DNA of 64,000 nucleotides from Actinomycetota bacterium (GTDB taxonomy: Bacteria; Actinomycetota; Actinomycetes; S36-B12; FW305-bin1): assembly GCA_004297305.1 (NCBI GenBank), contig SCTR01000008.1, positions 62,001-126,000 of the forward strand, given 5' to 3'. This document shows, in pieces, positions 34,961 through 43,354 of the stretch. Within the stretch, counting starts at the first letter, position 1; the number at the start of each line of letters is the position of its first letter. Below the pieces are notes generated by a model, which did no database searches, had not been told where the DNA came from, and saw only the letters and a program-made list of their open reading frames with translations. The position numbers and the translations under genes were made by a program.

Positions 34961-35638
34961 TCAGAAGGCGTCGCCGCGCGGACTCCCGGAAATAGCATCG
35001 AGCATGCGCGCCAAGCGATCTCGCAGACCAGCCTTATGGCGCGACCCGCGCTCGCCGGGTTCGCCGGCCGCAGCGGACACCAGGTGCTGGGCGGTGTCGA
35101 AGGACAGCCCGGGTTCCAGGACGATCCCACCCGCTCGTGGCGGCGGAATGGACAGCAGTTGCGCCGCGTCGGGGGGCAGGATCAAGCCGGCAGCCGGCAC
35201 GACAAGCGATTCATGGGCGATCGACCCGAGTTCGGTGTCGTCGGCCGACATGGCGAATACCGTCGCGCCCACCCGTTTCGCGTCCTCGACCCGTTCGAGC
35301 AGGTCACCCGGGGAGTCGCCCGGCGACACGACGAACAGCGTTTCGCCGCGACTGGCGCGTTCGAGTCGTTCCAGCGTGATGGCCAGGTGCGGTGGCGCAT
35401 CGGGCGGCGGCGACCACCGGATCAACATCGGTCGCAGTCCGGGAAGTCCGGCGTATCGGGATTCGTCGTCGAGGTGGGCGGCCAGATGCCATGGTTCGTC
35501 GTCCGGTGTCCCGACGAGCAACAGGCCTTGCTCGCTTCGTGTCGAGCGCTGCAGGGACCTGCCGAACTCGGCGGTGCGGCGCAACCACGGCGTATCCGTG
35601 AGGATCTCGCGGAGCAGGCCGACGCGGGACACGTCCAT
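34961..35638 (-). CDS. Conserved hypothetical protein with a SIS-like segment
   Basis: A 225-aa protein whose middle, GETLFVVSPGDSPGDLLERV followed by DAKRVGATVFAMSADDTELG, resembles a sugar-isomerase (SIS) domain strand-loop-helix with the phosphate-binding loop. The first third (LLREILTDTPWLRRTAEF) and the C-terminal tail (RDRLARMLDAISG) are helical. Whether it binds a phosphosugar is unknown. ATG at 35638, divergent from the NpdG-like gene with only 29 bases between starts. Confidence 0.65.
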   Translation of the reverse strand: MDVSRVGLLREILTDTPWLRRTAEFGRSLQRSTRSEQGLLLVGTPDDEPWHLAAHLDDESRYAGLPGLRPMLIRWSPPPDAPPHLAITLERLERASRGETLFVVSPGDSPGDLLERVEDAKRVGATVFAMSADDTELGSIAHESLVVPAAGLILPPDAAQLLSIPPPRAGGIVLEPGLSFDTAQHLVSAAAGEPGERGSRHKAGLRDRLARMLDAISGSPRGDAF

Positions 35639-35667
35639 GAACCCATGGTGCCGTAGCAACAGCGGCC

Positions 35668-36387
35668 ATGACAGGATCTGGCTCCGTGACCGAGGTGTCG
35701 AACAGTGCAGCAGGGTCCGAGGCCGCGTCAGCTGCGCCGGACGTGTCGTCGTTGGTCGTCGGATTCCTCGGCGGCACCGGAGATCAGGGCCGCGGGTTGG
35801 CGCTGCGCCTGGCCCGTGCCGGGCAGCGCGTCGTCGTCGGTTCCCGGGACGCCGGTCGGGCACAGACTGCCGCCACCGCATTGGGCCCCAACGCATCCGG
35901 CGCGACCAACGCTGACTGTGCCCGGCAGGCCGACATCGTGGTCGTGGCGGTCCCGTGGGACGGCCATCGAGCGCTACTGGCGTCCCTTGCCGACGAGCTG
36001 GCCGGCAAGGTCGTCGTCGACTGCGTGAATCCCATGGGCTTCGACAAGCAGGGTGCCTACGCCTTGCGAGTCGACGAAGGTTCCGCAGCGCAGCAGGCCG
36101 CAGCGATCCTGCCGCGCAGCACGGTCACCGCGGCGTTCCACCACGTCTCGGCGTTGTTGCTGCTCGACGAGCAGATCGACAGCATCGACACCGATGTCCT
36201 GGTCCTCGGCGACGACCGGGCTGCCACGGATCTCGTTCAGGCGCTGGCGAGCCGCATCCGGGGAATGCGCGGGGTGTACGGCGGACGGTTACGCAACGCC
36301 GGACAGGTCGAGGCCCTGACCGCCAACCTGATCTCGATCAACCGGCGCTACAAGGCCCACGCGGGCGTACGGATCACCGACATCTGA
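35668..36387 (+). CDS. npdG: F420H2:NADP+ oxidoreductase (NpdG-like)
   Basis: A 239-aa Rossmann enzyme that exchanges hydride between F420 and NADP. It has GFLGGTGDQGRGLALRLARAG with the NADP-binding SR motif (VVVGSRD), then DIVVVAVPWDG and DCVNPMGF, and the C-terminal SRIRGMRGVYGGRLRNAGQV segment of the NPDR family. It supplies reduced F420 to LLM enzymes such as those at 16.1 and 30.4 kb. ATG at 35668 is used; GTG at 35686, with AGGA upstream, is a plausible alternative. Confidence 0.88.
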   Translation: MTGSGSVTEVSNSAAGSEAASAAPDVSSLVVGFLGGTGDQGRGLALRLARAGQRVVVGSRDAGRAQTAATALGPNASGATNADCARQADIVVVAVPWDGHRALLASLADELAGKVVVDCVNPMGFDKQGAYALRVDEGSAAQQAAAILPRSTVTAAFHHVSALLLLDEQIDSIDTDVLVLGDDRAATDLVQALASRIRGMRGVYGGRLRNAGQVEALTANLISINRRYKAHAGVRITDI

Positions 36388-36443
36388 TCCCCCTACGCCG
36401 GATCCCCACGCGGAATCCGTGCGCCGCCGGAACCGAGATCGGG

Positions 36444-37361
36444 CTAGTGGTAGGTGTTGGCCTCGGCCGGATACGCCCCCGAGACGACGTCGGCGGCCCA
36501 GGCATTGACCGCCTCGGCGATCGTCGTACGGATGTCGGCGTACCGCCGGACGAACTTCGGGCCCGGCCCCGGCGTCAGGCCGACGAGGTCCTGCCACACG
36601 ATCACCTGGGCGTCGGTAGCTGGGCCGGCACCGATCCCGATGGTCGGGATCGAGATCGACGCCGTGACCCGTTCGGCCAGCTGGGCCGGCACGACCTCGA
36701 GCACGATGGCGAATGCCCCCGCCGCCTCCAGCGCCTTGGCGTCCTGCAACAACCGCTCTCCGGCTTCGCCGCGGCCCTGGACCCGGTAGCCGCCGAGCAC
36801 GTTGACCGATTGCGGGGTCAGTCCGAGGTGACCCATCACCGGAATCCCGGCGGATACCAGCGCCTCGACCTGTGGTAGCACCCGCTGGCCGCCTTCGAGC
36901 TTGACCGCGTGCGCGCCGCCCTCCTTCATGAACCGGGACGCGGTTTCCAGCGCCTGCGCCACTGACGCCTGGTACGAGCCGAACGGGAGATCCGCCACGA
37001 CCAGGGCGCGGCGGCTGCCGCGCGTCACGGCGCGAACCAAGGGAAGCAGTTCGTCGACCGTCACCGGCACGGTCGAATCGTGTCCGTAGACGACCATGGC
37101 GGCCGAATCGCCGACCAGCAGGACCGGAACTCCGGCTTCGTCGAACAGTTGCGCGGTGGGGGCGTCGTAGGCGGTGATCATCGGCCAGCGTTCGCCGCGG
37201 GCCTTGGCCTCCGCGATGTCGCGAACGGTGACCCGTCGGCCCCCGGATGCGCCGCCGTACAGCAACGGGGTGGGGGCCAGGTCGCGTCCGACCGGCGTCG
37301 ATTGCCCAGCCTCGGATAGCCCAGCCTCGGATGGCCCAGCCCCGACGACGTGCTCAGACAT
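36444..37361 (-). CDS. panB: 3-methyl-2-oxobutanoate hydroxymethyltransferase
   Basis: First step of pantothenate synthesis, making ketopantoate from alpha-ketoisovalerate. A TIM barrel of 305 aa with metal-binding [19 protein letters not shown], then [13 protein letters not shown] and [40 protein letters not shown] is the C-terminal signature. The N-terminal 25 residues include an in-frame SEAG repeat. ATG at 37361. Pantothenate feeds CoA and the 4'-phosphopantetheine of AcpP. Confidence 0.96.
   Translation of the reverse strand: MSEHVVGAGPSEAGLSEAGQSTPVGRDLAPTPLLYGGASGGRRVTVRDIAEAKARGERWPMITAYDAPTAQLFDEAGVPVLLVGDSAAMVVYGHDSTVPVTVDELLPLVRAVTRGSRRALVVADLPFGSYQASVAQALETASRFMKEGGAHAVKLEGGQRVLPQVEALVSAGIPVMGHLGLTPQSVNVLGGYRVQGRGEAGERLLQDAKALEAAGAFAIVLEVVPAQLAERVTASISIPTIGIGAGPATDAQVIVWQDLVGLTPGPGPKFVRRYADIRTTIAEAVNAWAADVVSGAYPAEANTYH
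37304..37348. repeat. In-frame 15-bp repeat near the panB start
   Basis: Copies GCCCAGCCTCGGATA (37304-37318) and GCCCAGCCTCGGATG (37319-37333) are followed by a degenerate third copy (37334-37348). Being 15 bp, it keeps the reading frame and encodes SEAG-type pentapeptides in the disordered N-terminus of PanB. Copy number could vary without loss of frame. Confidence 0.65.
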
Positions 37362-37481
37362 GGCGAAACCTCCGCTCTCGAGGCTCCCTGACGGAGTCCC
37401 CGGACGGAGCCATGGTCGCAGAGCCCGGATGCCGACGCCAATGCGGCCCGCTTGCTGAGGATCCGCGGCGGCATCCTCAGA

Positions 37482-37512
37482 ATTCCGAAACGATACCGTT
37501 GCGTTTCGGAAT
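37482..37512. promoter_or_regulatory. Perfect 11-bp inverted repeat upstream of the MFS-tetR operon
   Basis: ATTCCGAAACG (37482-37492) and CGTTTCGGAAT (37502-37512) are perfect complements around a 9-base spacer that itself holds an AACG/CGTT inner palindrome. It lies 41 bases upstream of the MFS start codon. The operon's second gene is a TetR repressor, so an autoregulatory operator is the natural reading. Confidence 0.7.
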
Positions 37513-37553
37513 CGGCGGGCGTACGGTCCAACGCGACCGACGAGGAGGCAACG

Positions 37554-39302
37554 ATGAGTGCGCAGCAGCCGCCGGGTAGCCGGCAGACCGGTCCGGTCAC
37601 GGGGAGCGTGGCGCAGCACAGCGTCACCGACGGCATCTACGCGCGGCGATGGTCCATGCTCGCCGTGCTCGTCACCAGCCTCGTGATCGTCGTGCTCGAT
37701 AACACCGTCCTCAACGTCGCGCTCAAGACGATCCAGGAGGATCTCGGCGCGACGCAGAGCGAACTGGTGTGGTCGATCAATGCCTACGCGTTGGTCTTCG
37801 CCGCCTTGCTGTTCACCTGGGGCGTCCTCGGAGACCGCTACGGGCGCAAGAAGACCCTCATGATCGGCATGGCGAGTTTCGGGCTGTTCTCCGCGCTGAC
37901 GGCGTGGGCGCAGTCCCCGGAACAACTCATCGCCGCTCGCGCCCTCATGGGCGTCGGTGCCGCGTCCGTGCTTCCGCTGTCGCTGGCCATCATCACGGTC
38001 ATCTTCCCGCCGCAGGAGCGCGGTAAGGCCATCGGGATCTGGGCGGCGGCGGCGGGTGGCTCCATCGCGCTCGGGCCCATCGTCGCCGGCATGCTGCTCG
38101 AGCACTTCTGGTGGGGTTCGGTCTTCCTCATCAACGTCCCGGTGGTCGTCATCGGGCTCGTCGGCACGGCGTGGGTGGTGCCGGAGACGAAGAACCCGGT
38201 GCGGCGCAAGCTCGATCCGGTCGGCCTCGTCCTGTCGGTCATCGGCCTGCTCATGCTGGTCTACGGCATTCAGGAAGCCGGCTGGGGACTGTGGGCGACG
38301 TACGCCTGGATCGCCGGCGGTGTCGCGGTGCTGGCCGCCTTCCTCTGGTACGAGTCCCGAATCGACCATCCGTCGCTGGACGTAACGTTGTTCCGGATCC
38401 GCTCCTTCAGTACGCCGCTGGGCGTGGCGTCGCTGTCGTTCGCGGCGCTATCCGGAGTCATCCTGTTTCTGACCTTCTATATGCAGATCGTGCGGGGCTG
38501 GTCGCCATTGGTGGCTGGCTGCTTGTTCCTGCCGTTCGCCGCCGGGCAGCTGCTCGGTGCGCCGGCCAGCGCTGCGGTCGTTCGCCGGATCGGGGCCCGT
38601 ACGGTCATCGCCGGGGGGCTGGCCTTCGCGGCACTGGGATCGGTCGGGATTGCGCTGTACGGCCGGGACACGCCTATCTGGTTCATGATCGTGGCAGCGC
38701 TGTTGTTCGGGTACGGCATGGGCAACGTCATGGCGCCGGCGACGACGCGAATGACCCTGGCCACTCCGCCGCAGCGATCGGGGCCGGCGTCGGCGGTGCA
38801 GCAGACCGTCCGGCAGGTCGGCGGGGTACTCGGCGTCGCGATCATCAGTTCGGTCGGGGCGAGCATCTACGCGCACGCGTTCTCGCCGGCGCTGTCTGCC
38901 TCGGCGTTGCCGCCGGCCGCCCAGACCGCGGCGTCGGATTCATTGGGAGCGACGGTCGGTGTGGTGGACGCCGCGACTGCGTCCGGGCAGCTGCCAGCCG
39001 GCGTCGCGGCGTCGCTGCTCGACGACGCGAACGACGCGTTCCTGCAGGTACTGCACGTCAGTGGCTGGGTGGCCGCGGTCACGTTGCTTGTCGCTGCGCT
39101 GGCCATTCTGGTGTGGCTGCCCAAGCAGGCGGAGGCGGTGCCCTGGGCGGGTGGTCACGGCCAGCCGGGCAGGGCGCCGGAGCCGGAGCATGCTGCTGAC
39201 GCCGTTCATCTGGTCGACGAGGACAGCGACCACCTCGCCCATGTCGAGGAGGCTCCGTTGGAGCGCAACGCTCCGGCGGAATCGATCCGTCAGGAGCGGT
39301 GA
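37554..39302 (+). CDS. DHA2-family MFS drug exporter (14 TM)
   Basis: A 582-aa H+-antiporter with about 14 helices. Motif A is [12 protein letters not shown], motif B/C-like segments are [19 protein letters not shown] and [20 protein letters not shown], and the [10 protein letters not shown] motif D1 of DHA2 exporters is present. The ATG at 37554 has GAGGAGG upstream. It overlaps the tetR start (TGATG), so efflux and repressor are co-expressed. The long acidic cytoplasmic tail is unusual but not unique. Substrate unknown. Confidence 0.93.
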   Translation: MSAQQPPGSRQTGPVTGSVAQHSVTDGIYARRWSMLAVLVTSLVIVVLDNTVLNVALKTIQEDLGATQSELVWSINAYALVFAALLFTWGVLGDRYGRKKTLMIGMASFGLFSALTAWAQSPEQLIAARALMGVGAASVLPLSLAIITVIFPPQERGKAIGIWAAAAGGSIALGPIVAGMLLEHFWWGSVFLINVPVVVIGLVGTAWVVPETKNPVRRKLDPVGLVLSVIGLLMLVYGIQEAGWGLWATYAWIAGGVAVLAAFLWYESRIDHPSLDVTLFRIRSFSTPLGVASLSFAALSGVILFLTFYMQIVRGWSPLVAGCLFLPFAAGQLLGAPASAAVVRRIGARTVIAGGLAFAALGSVGIALYGRDTPIWFMIVAALLFGYGMGNVMAPATTRMTLATPPQRSGPASAVQQTVRQVGGVLGVAIISSVGASIYAHAFSPALSASALPPAAQTAASDSLGATVGVVDAATASGQLPAGVAASLLDDANDAFLQVLHVSGWVAAVTLLVAALAILVWLPKQAEAVPWAGGHGQPGRAPEPEHAADAVHLVDEDSDHLAHVEEAPLERNAPAESIRQER

Positions 39303-39955
39303 TGGCCCGACCGCGCAGCGTGGCGGCTGACCGAGCGATCACCCAGGCGGTGATGGACATCATCGACGAACGCGGCCTGGCCGAGTTGTCGGTCGACGCC
39401 GTCGCCGCCCGGGCCTGCGTCGGCAAGGCGACGATCTACCGCCGGTTCCCGACCAAGACGGATCTCGTGTCTGCGGTCATCGACGGTCTCAAACCGGCGC
39501 CCCCGCCGCCGCGTGGAGACGTCCCGCTGCGGGACTATCTCCTGCAGTTCCTGGGAGAGCTGGCCCGGCACAAGCAGTCGCCGTGCGCGGCCGACGACCT
39601 GTGGCCGATGATGCTGACCCACTCGCGCGATCCCGAGGTGTTCCAGCTCTACTTCGAGCGCGTGGTACGGCCCCGGCGAGCGGCTTTGCGGCAGGTGCTC
39701 GAAGACGCTGTCGCGCAAGGGGAACTGCGGGACGACGTCGAGTTCGACGTCATGATTCAGCTGCTGGTCGGTCCGATCCTGCACCAGGCCGGGCTGCGTC
39801 GCAGCGGGGTCGATGTCGCTCCCGAGGCGACCGTCGAGGAGTATCTCGACGTCATCCTGCGGGGGCTTCGTCCAGACCAGGCCCCGCGGACTGCTGCTGC
39901 GGTGGCGACGGATGTGGCGGGGACGGAGGCGCCGGTTCGCGCCAGCGGTTCGTGA
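39302..39955 (+). CDS. TetR-family regulator of the MFS exporter
   Basis: A 217-aa repressor. The HTH is LSVDAVAARACVGKATIYRR followed by FPTKTDLV, and the C-terminal ligand domain is of the TetR_C_16/AcrR type (LVGPILHQAGLRRS). Its ATG overlaps the exporter stop by one base. Its final 104 bases run antisense into nadE. It probably binds the palindrome at 37482-37512. Confidence 0.92.
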   Translation: MARPRSVAADRAITQAVMDIIDERGLAELSVDAVAARACVGKATIYRRFPTKTDLVSAVIDGLKPAPPPPRGDVPLRDYLLQFLGELARHKQSPCAADDLWPMMLTHSRDPEVFQLYFERVVRPRRAALRQVLEDAVAQGELRDDVEFDVMIQLLVGPILHQAGLRRSGVDVAPEATVEEYLDVILRGLRPDQAPRTAAAVATDVAGTEAPVRASGS

Positions 39956-41663
39956 TCGGCAACCGGCGGTCCCGCCCGAACGCCCGGAACGAGATCTTGG
40001 TCCCCGGGGGGTACTGCCGTCGCTTCCACTCGGCGCCGTCGGTGAGCCGCAGGACGTCCTCGACGAGGATCGGGTCGAAGCCTTGGGCGGCGAGATCGGC
40101 GGCGCTGCGGTCGTGTTCGACGTAGTCGTCGAGCAGGTCGTCCAGGACGGCGTAGTCCGGCAGTGAATCGCTGTCGAGTTGGCCGGGCCGAAGTTCCGCG
40201 CTGGGCGGCTTGTCGATGCTGGACTCCGGAATCGGCGGGACCTGTCCGGCGGCCAGCGCGGCGGCGTTGCGTTGCCGCGCGAGTTCCCACACCAGGGTCT
40301 TGGCCACGTCCTTCAGCGGTGCGAAGCCACCGACCGCGTCGCCGTAGATCGTGGAATAGCCGACCGACAGCTCACTCTTGTTGCCCGTCGCGAGGACGAG
40401 GTGTCCCTCGGAGTTGGAGATCGCCATCAGCGTCGTCCCGCGGACCCGGGCCTGCAGATTCTCCTCGCTGAGCCCGGACAGCGGCAGGACTGCGGCGAAC
40501 GCGTCCACCATGCCGGCGATCGGCACGGTACGCAGCTGACAGCCGGTGCGGCGCGCCAACTCGGCGGCGTCGCTGCGGGAGTGCTCGGAGGAGTACGAAC
40601 TCGGCATGGACACGCCGTAGACGTTCTGCGCCCCGATGGCGTCGCAGGCGATGGCGGCGACCAGCGCCGAGTCGATGCCACCGGACAGGCCGAGCACGAC
40701 ACTGCGGAACCCGTTCTTGCGCACGTAGTCCCGCAGGCCGAGCACGAGCGCGGCATACACGTCTGCCGGTTCGGCCAGCGGTTCGGCCCGCGGTGGGATC
40801 TGGCGTGGGCGGTCCGGCGTGGGGTGATCGGGCAGCACGAGGATGTCGCCGCCATCGGGCAGCCGTCGTGGCGCGGTGGCCGCTGGCAGGTCCAGGTCGA
40901 CCACGAGCAGGTGCTCGGCGAACTGCGGCCCCCGGGCGAGCAGGTCGCCGGCGGGGGAGACCACGATCGAGTCGCCGTCGAAAACCAGCTCGTCCTGCCC
41001 GCCGACCATGTTCAGGTAGGCCAGCGTGCAGCCGGCCTCGGCGGCCCGGTCGGTGCACAACTGCAGCCGGACGTCGTCCTTGTTGCGTTCGTAGGGCGAA
41101 CCATTGATCACCACGAGCAGGCCGGCGTGGGTACCGCGCACCTGCGCGACCGGCCCGCCGGGTTGCCAGAGGTCCTCGCAGATCGCCAGCGCGACATCGA
41201 CACCGCGCACCCGCACCACGCAGGCCTGCGCCCCGGGGACGAAGTACCGGGCCTCGTCGAACACGCCGTAGTTCGGCAGATGGTGTTTGACGTAGCGCGC
41301 CACGGCCTGCCCGCCGTACAGCACCGACGCCGCGTTCACCGGCGCGCCGCGGGGCGCCCCGACGCGGTCCTCGCGGCCGTCGATCCAGTCCAGATGGCCG
41401 ACGACGACGGGGATCCCGGCCAGCCCGTCATCGGCCAGGTCCCCGGCCAGCTGGTGCAGGGCATGGCGGGAGGCTTCGCGGAACGACGGTCGTAGTGCCA
41501 GGTCCTCGACCGGATAGCCGGTGAGCATCAGCTCGGGAAAGGCGACCAGGTCGGCGCCGGCCGCTGCCGCCTGTGCGGTCCAGCGCCGGACGTCGGCGGC
41601 GTTCGCCGCGATAGCTCCGACGGTGGGATTGCACTGGGCGAGGGCGAGGCGCAGCGATGGCAC
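39852..41663 (-). CDS. nadE: Glutamine-dependent NAD+ synthetase
   Basis: Final step of NAD synthesis, using glutamine-derived ammonia. A 603-aa two-domain enzyme: nitrilase domain (Glu in FPELMLTGYPVEDLALR, Lys in KHHLPNYGVFDE, Cys near residue 161 in ALAICEDLWQPGG) and synthetase domain with P-loop LGLSGGIDSALVAAI near residue 330, ATGNKSELSVGYSTIYGD and FRAFGRDRRLPITNRW at the end. The last 20 residues (proline-rich) extend beyond the usual end and overlap tetR by 104 bases. Confidence 0.95.
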   Translation of the reverse strand: MPSLRLALAQCNPTVGAIAANAADVRRWTAQAAAAGADLVAFPELMLTGYPVEDLALRPSFREASRHALHQLAGDLADDGLAGIPVVVGHLDWIDGREDRVGAPRGAPVNAASVLYGGQAVARYVKHHLPNYGVFDEARYFVPGAQACVVRVRGVDVALAICEDLWQPGGPVAQVRGTHAGLLVVINGSPYERNKDDVRLQLCTDRAAEAGCTLAYLNMVGGQDELVFDGDSIVVSPAGDLLARGPQFAEHLLVVDLDLPAATAPRRLPDGGDILVLPDHPTPDRPRQIPPRAEPLAEPADVYAALVLGLRDYVRKNGFRSVVLGLSGGIDSALVAAIACDAIGAQNVYGVSMPSSYSSEHSRSDAAELARRTGCQLRTVPIAGMVDAFAAVLPLSGLSEENLQARVRGTTLMAISNSEGHLVLATGNKSELSVGYSTIYGDAVGGFAPLKDVAKTLVWELARQRNAAALAAGQVPPIPESSIDKPPSAELRPGQLDSDSLPDYAVLDDLLDDYVEHDRSAADLAAQGFDPILVEDVLRLTDGAEWKRRQYPPGTKISFRAFGRDRRLPITNRWREPAPPSPPHPSPPQQQSAGPGLDEAPAG

Positions 41664-41858
41664 GTCGGGAGGCTAGCCGCGCCGCAGCGACCGCGCTGCC
41701 GGGGACCGGTACGCCGACTCTCGCCGGCCGACGATCGCGGGACCGTCCGGTCGTGGCGGGCGCCGATGCTCGCACCAGGCGTCGCATCGCGACGGTCCCC
41801 TCCGTGTCGCGGGCCCCTGCAATACCGCCGTAACCGATCACGGGGCAGGATGACCGCC

Positions 41859-43196
41859 ATGGACAAGCAGACCGAGTTCGTGCTGCGGACGATCGAGGAG
41901 CGCGACACGCGGTTCGTGCGCCTCTGGTTCACCGACGTGCTCGGCACTCTCAAATCGGTCGCGATCGCCCCGGCCGAACTGGAAGGCGCGTTCGCCGAGG
42001 GCATCGGCTTCGACGGCTCGGCGATCGAAGGTTTCGCCCGGGTGTCGGAGTCGGACATGCTGGCGCGCCCGGATCCGTCGACCTTTCAGATCCTGCCGTG
42101 GCGCGGCGAGAACCAGGGTGTCGCGCGGTTGTTCTGCGACATCCTCATGCCCGACGGGTCGCCGTCGTACGCCGATCCGCGCTGGGTGCTCAAGCGGACC
42201 CTGGCGCGCGCCGCCGACCTCGGCTTCACCTTCTACACCCATCCCGAGGTGGAGTTCTTCCTGCTCAAGGACAAGCCGGAGCCCGGCGGCGACCCGGTCC
42301 CGGTGGACAGCTTCGGGTACTTCGACCACACGCCGCAGAACGTGGGTCACGACTTCCGCCGGCAGGCCATCGGCCTGCTCGAGGCGATGGGGATCTCGGT
42401 CGAGTTCAGTCATCACGAGGGCGGGCCGGGCCAGCAGGAGATCGACCTGCGGTACGCCGACGCGCTGACGACCGCCGACAACGTCATGACGTTCCGGCTG
42501 GTGGTGAAGGAGGTCGCGCTGGAGCAGGGCATGTATGCCTCGTTCATGCCCAAGCCGTTCCGCGACCATCCGGGCTCCGGTATGCATACGCACCTGTCAC
42601 TGTTCGAAGGCGATCGCAATGCCTTCCACGAGGCGGGCGCGGATCTCCAGCTGTCGAAGGTCGCGCGGTCGTTCATCGCCGGCCTGCTGCAGTTCGCTCC
42701 GGACATCACCGCGGTCACCAACCAGTGGATCAACTCGTACAAGCGGCTGGCCGGTGGCGGCGAGGCGCCGGCGTGGGTGTGCTGGGGGCACAACAACCGC
42801 TCGGCGCTGGTACGGGTTCCGATGTACAAGCCGACCAAGGGCAACTCGACCCGGGTCGAGGTCCGTTCGCTGGACAGTGCGTGCAACCCGTACCTGGCGT
42901 ACGCCGTGCTGCTCGCCGCGGGCCTGAAGGGCATCGAACTCGGCCTGGAACTGCCGCCGGGTGCTGAGGACGACGTGTGGTCGCTCACCGAGGCCGAACG
43001 CCGGGCGCTCGGCATGCGACCGCTGCCGCAGTCGCTGAACCAGGCCATCGAGGCGATGGAGGGCTCGGAGCTGGTGGCCGAGACCTTGGGGGAGCACGTC
43101 TTCGACTTCTTCCTGCGCAACAAGAAGGCGGAGTGGGAGGACTACCGGCGTCAGGTCAGCCGCTACGAGCTCGATCGGTACCTGCCGGTCCTCTGA
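41859..43196 (+). CDS. glnA2: Glutamine synthetase-like protein GlnA2
   Basis: A class I glutamine synthetase fold of 445 aa. The beta-Grasp N-terminus is RFVRLWFTDVLG; catalytic residues lie in GFDGSAIEGF, HPEVEFFL, HHEGGPGQQEID and GSGMHTHLSLF, with the ATP-site KPTKGNSTRVEVRSLD. It groups with GlnA2 (Rv2222c). At the place where GlnA1-type enzymes have the adenylylated Tyr, this protein has Leu363 (LGLELPPGAED). Start ATG 41859 (family MDKQ); ATG at 41850 is possible. GlnA2 paralogues in other actinobacteria can glutamylate polyamines rather than ammonia. Confidence 0.92.
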   Translation: MDKQTEFVLRTIEERDTRFVRLWFTDVLGTLKSVAIAPAELEGAFAEGIGFDGSAIEGFARVSESDMLARPDPSTFQILPWRGENQGVARLFCDILMPDGSPSYADPRWVLKRTLARAADLGFTFYTHPEVEFFLLKDKPEPGGDPVPVDSFGYFDHTPQNVGHDFRRQAIGLLEAMGISVEFSHHEGGPGQQEIDLRYADALTTADNVMTFRLVVKEVALEQGMYASFMPKPFRDHPGSGMHTHLSLFEGDRNAFHEAGADLQLSKVARSFIAGLLQFAPDITAVTNQWINSYKRLAGGGEAPAWVCWGHNNRSALVRVPMYKPTKGNSTRVEVRSLDSACNPYLAYAVLLAAGLKGIELGLELPPGAEDDVWSLTEAERRALGMRPLPQSLNQAIEAMEGSELVAETLGEHVFDFFLRNKKAEWEDYRRQVSRYELDRYLPVL

Positions 43197-43277
43197 GGTC
43201 GCCGGTCCGCGGAGGTTGCCGGCGCGCTGAGGTGGCCGCGCGCTGACGTCGCCGGTCTGCTGAGGTTGTGCCGGCGG
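43193..43277. repeat. Five degenerate 17-bp tandem repeats spanning the glnA2 stop
   Basis: Units begin at 43193, 43210, 43227, 43243 and 43260 with consensus CTGAGGTnGCCGGnCnG. The first unit contains the stop TGA. They fill half of the short glnA2-glnE gap. No function is apparent; a spacer or mRNA structure is possible. Confidence 0.6.
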
Positions 43278-43354
43278 ACCAGGTGCAGGTTCCCGCGCTT
43301 GAGCGTGCGCGGCGGACGGGGATCGGCCGGCGACGTGGCGGCTAGGGTCGCCGG

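Noticed and set aside
37362-38369. N-terminal extension of panB by 336 codons
   Set aside because: Runs antisense through the MFS gene; PanB homologues start near the chosen ATG.
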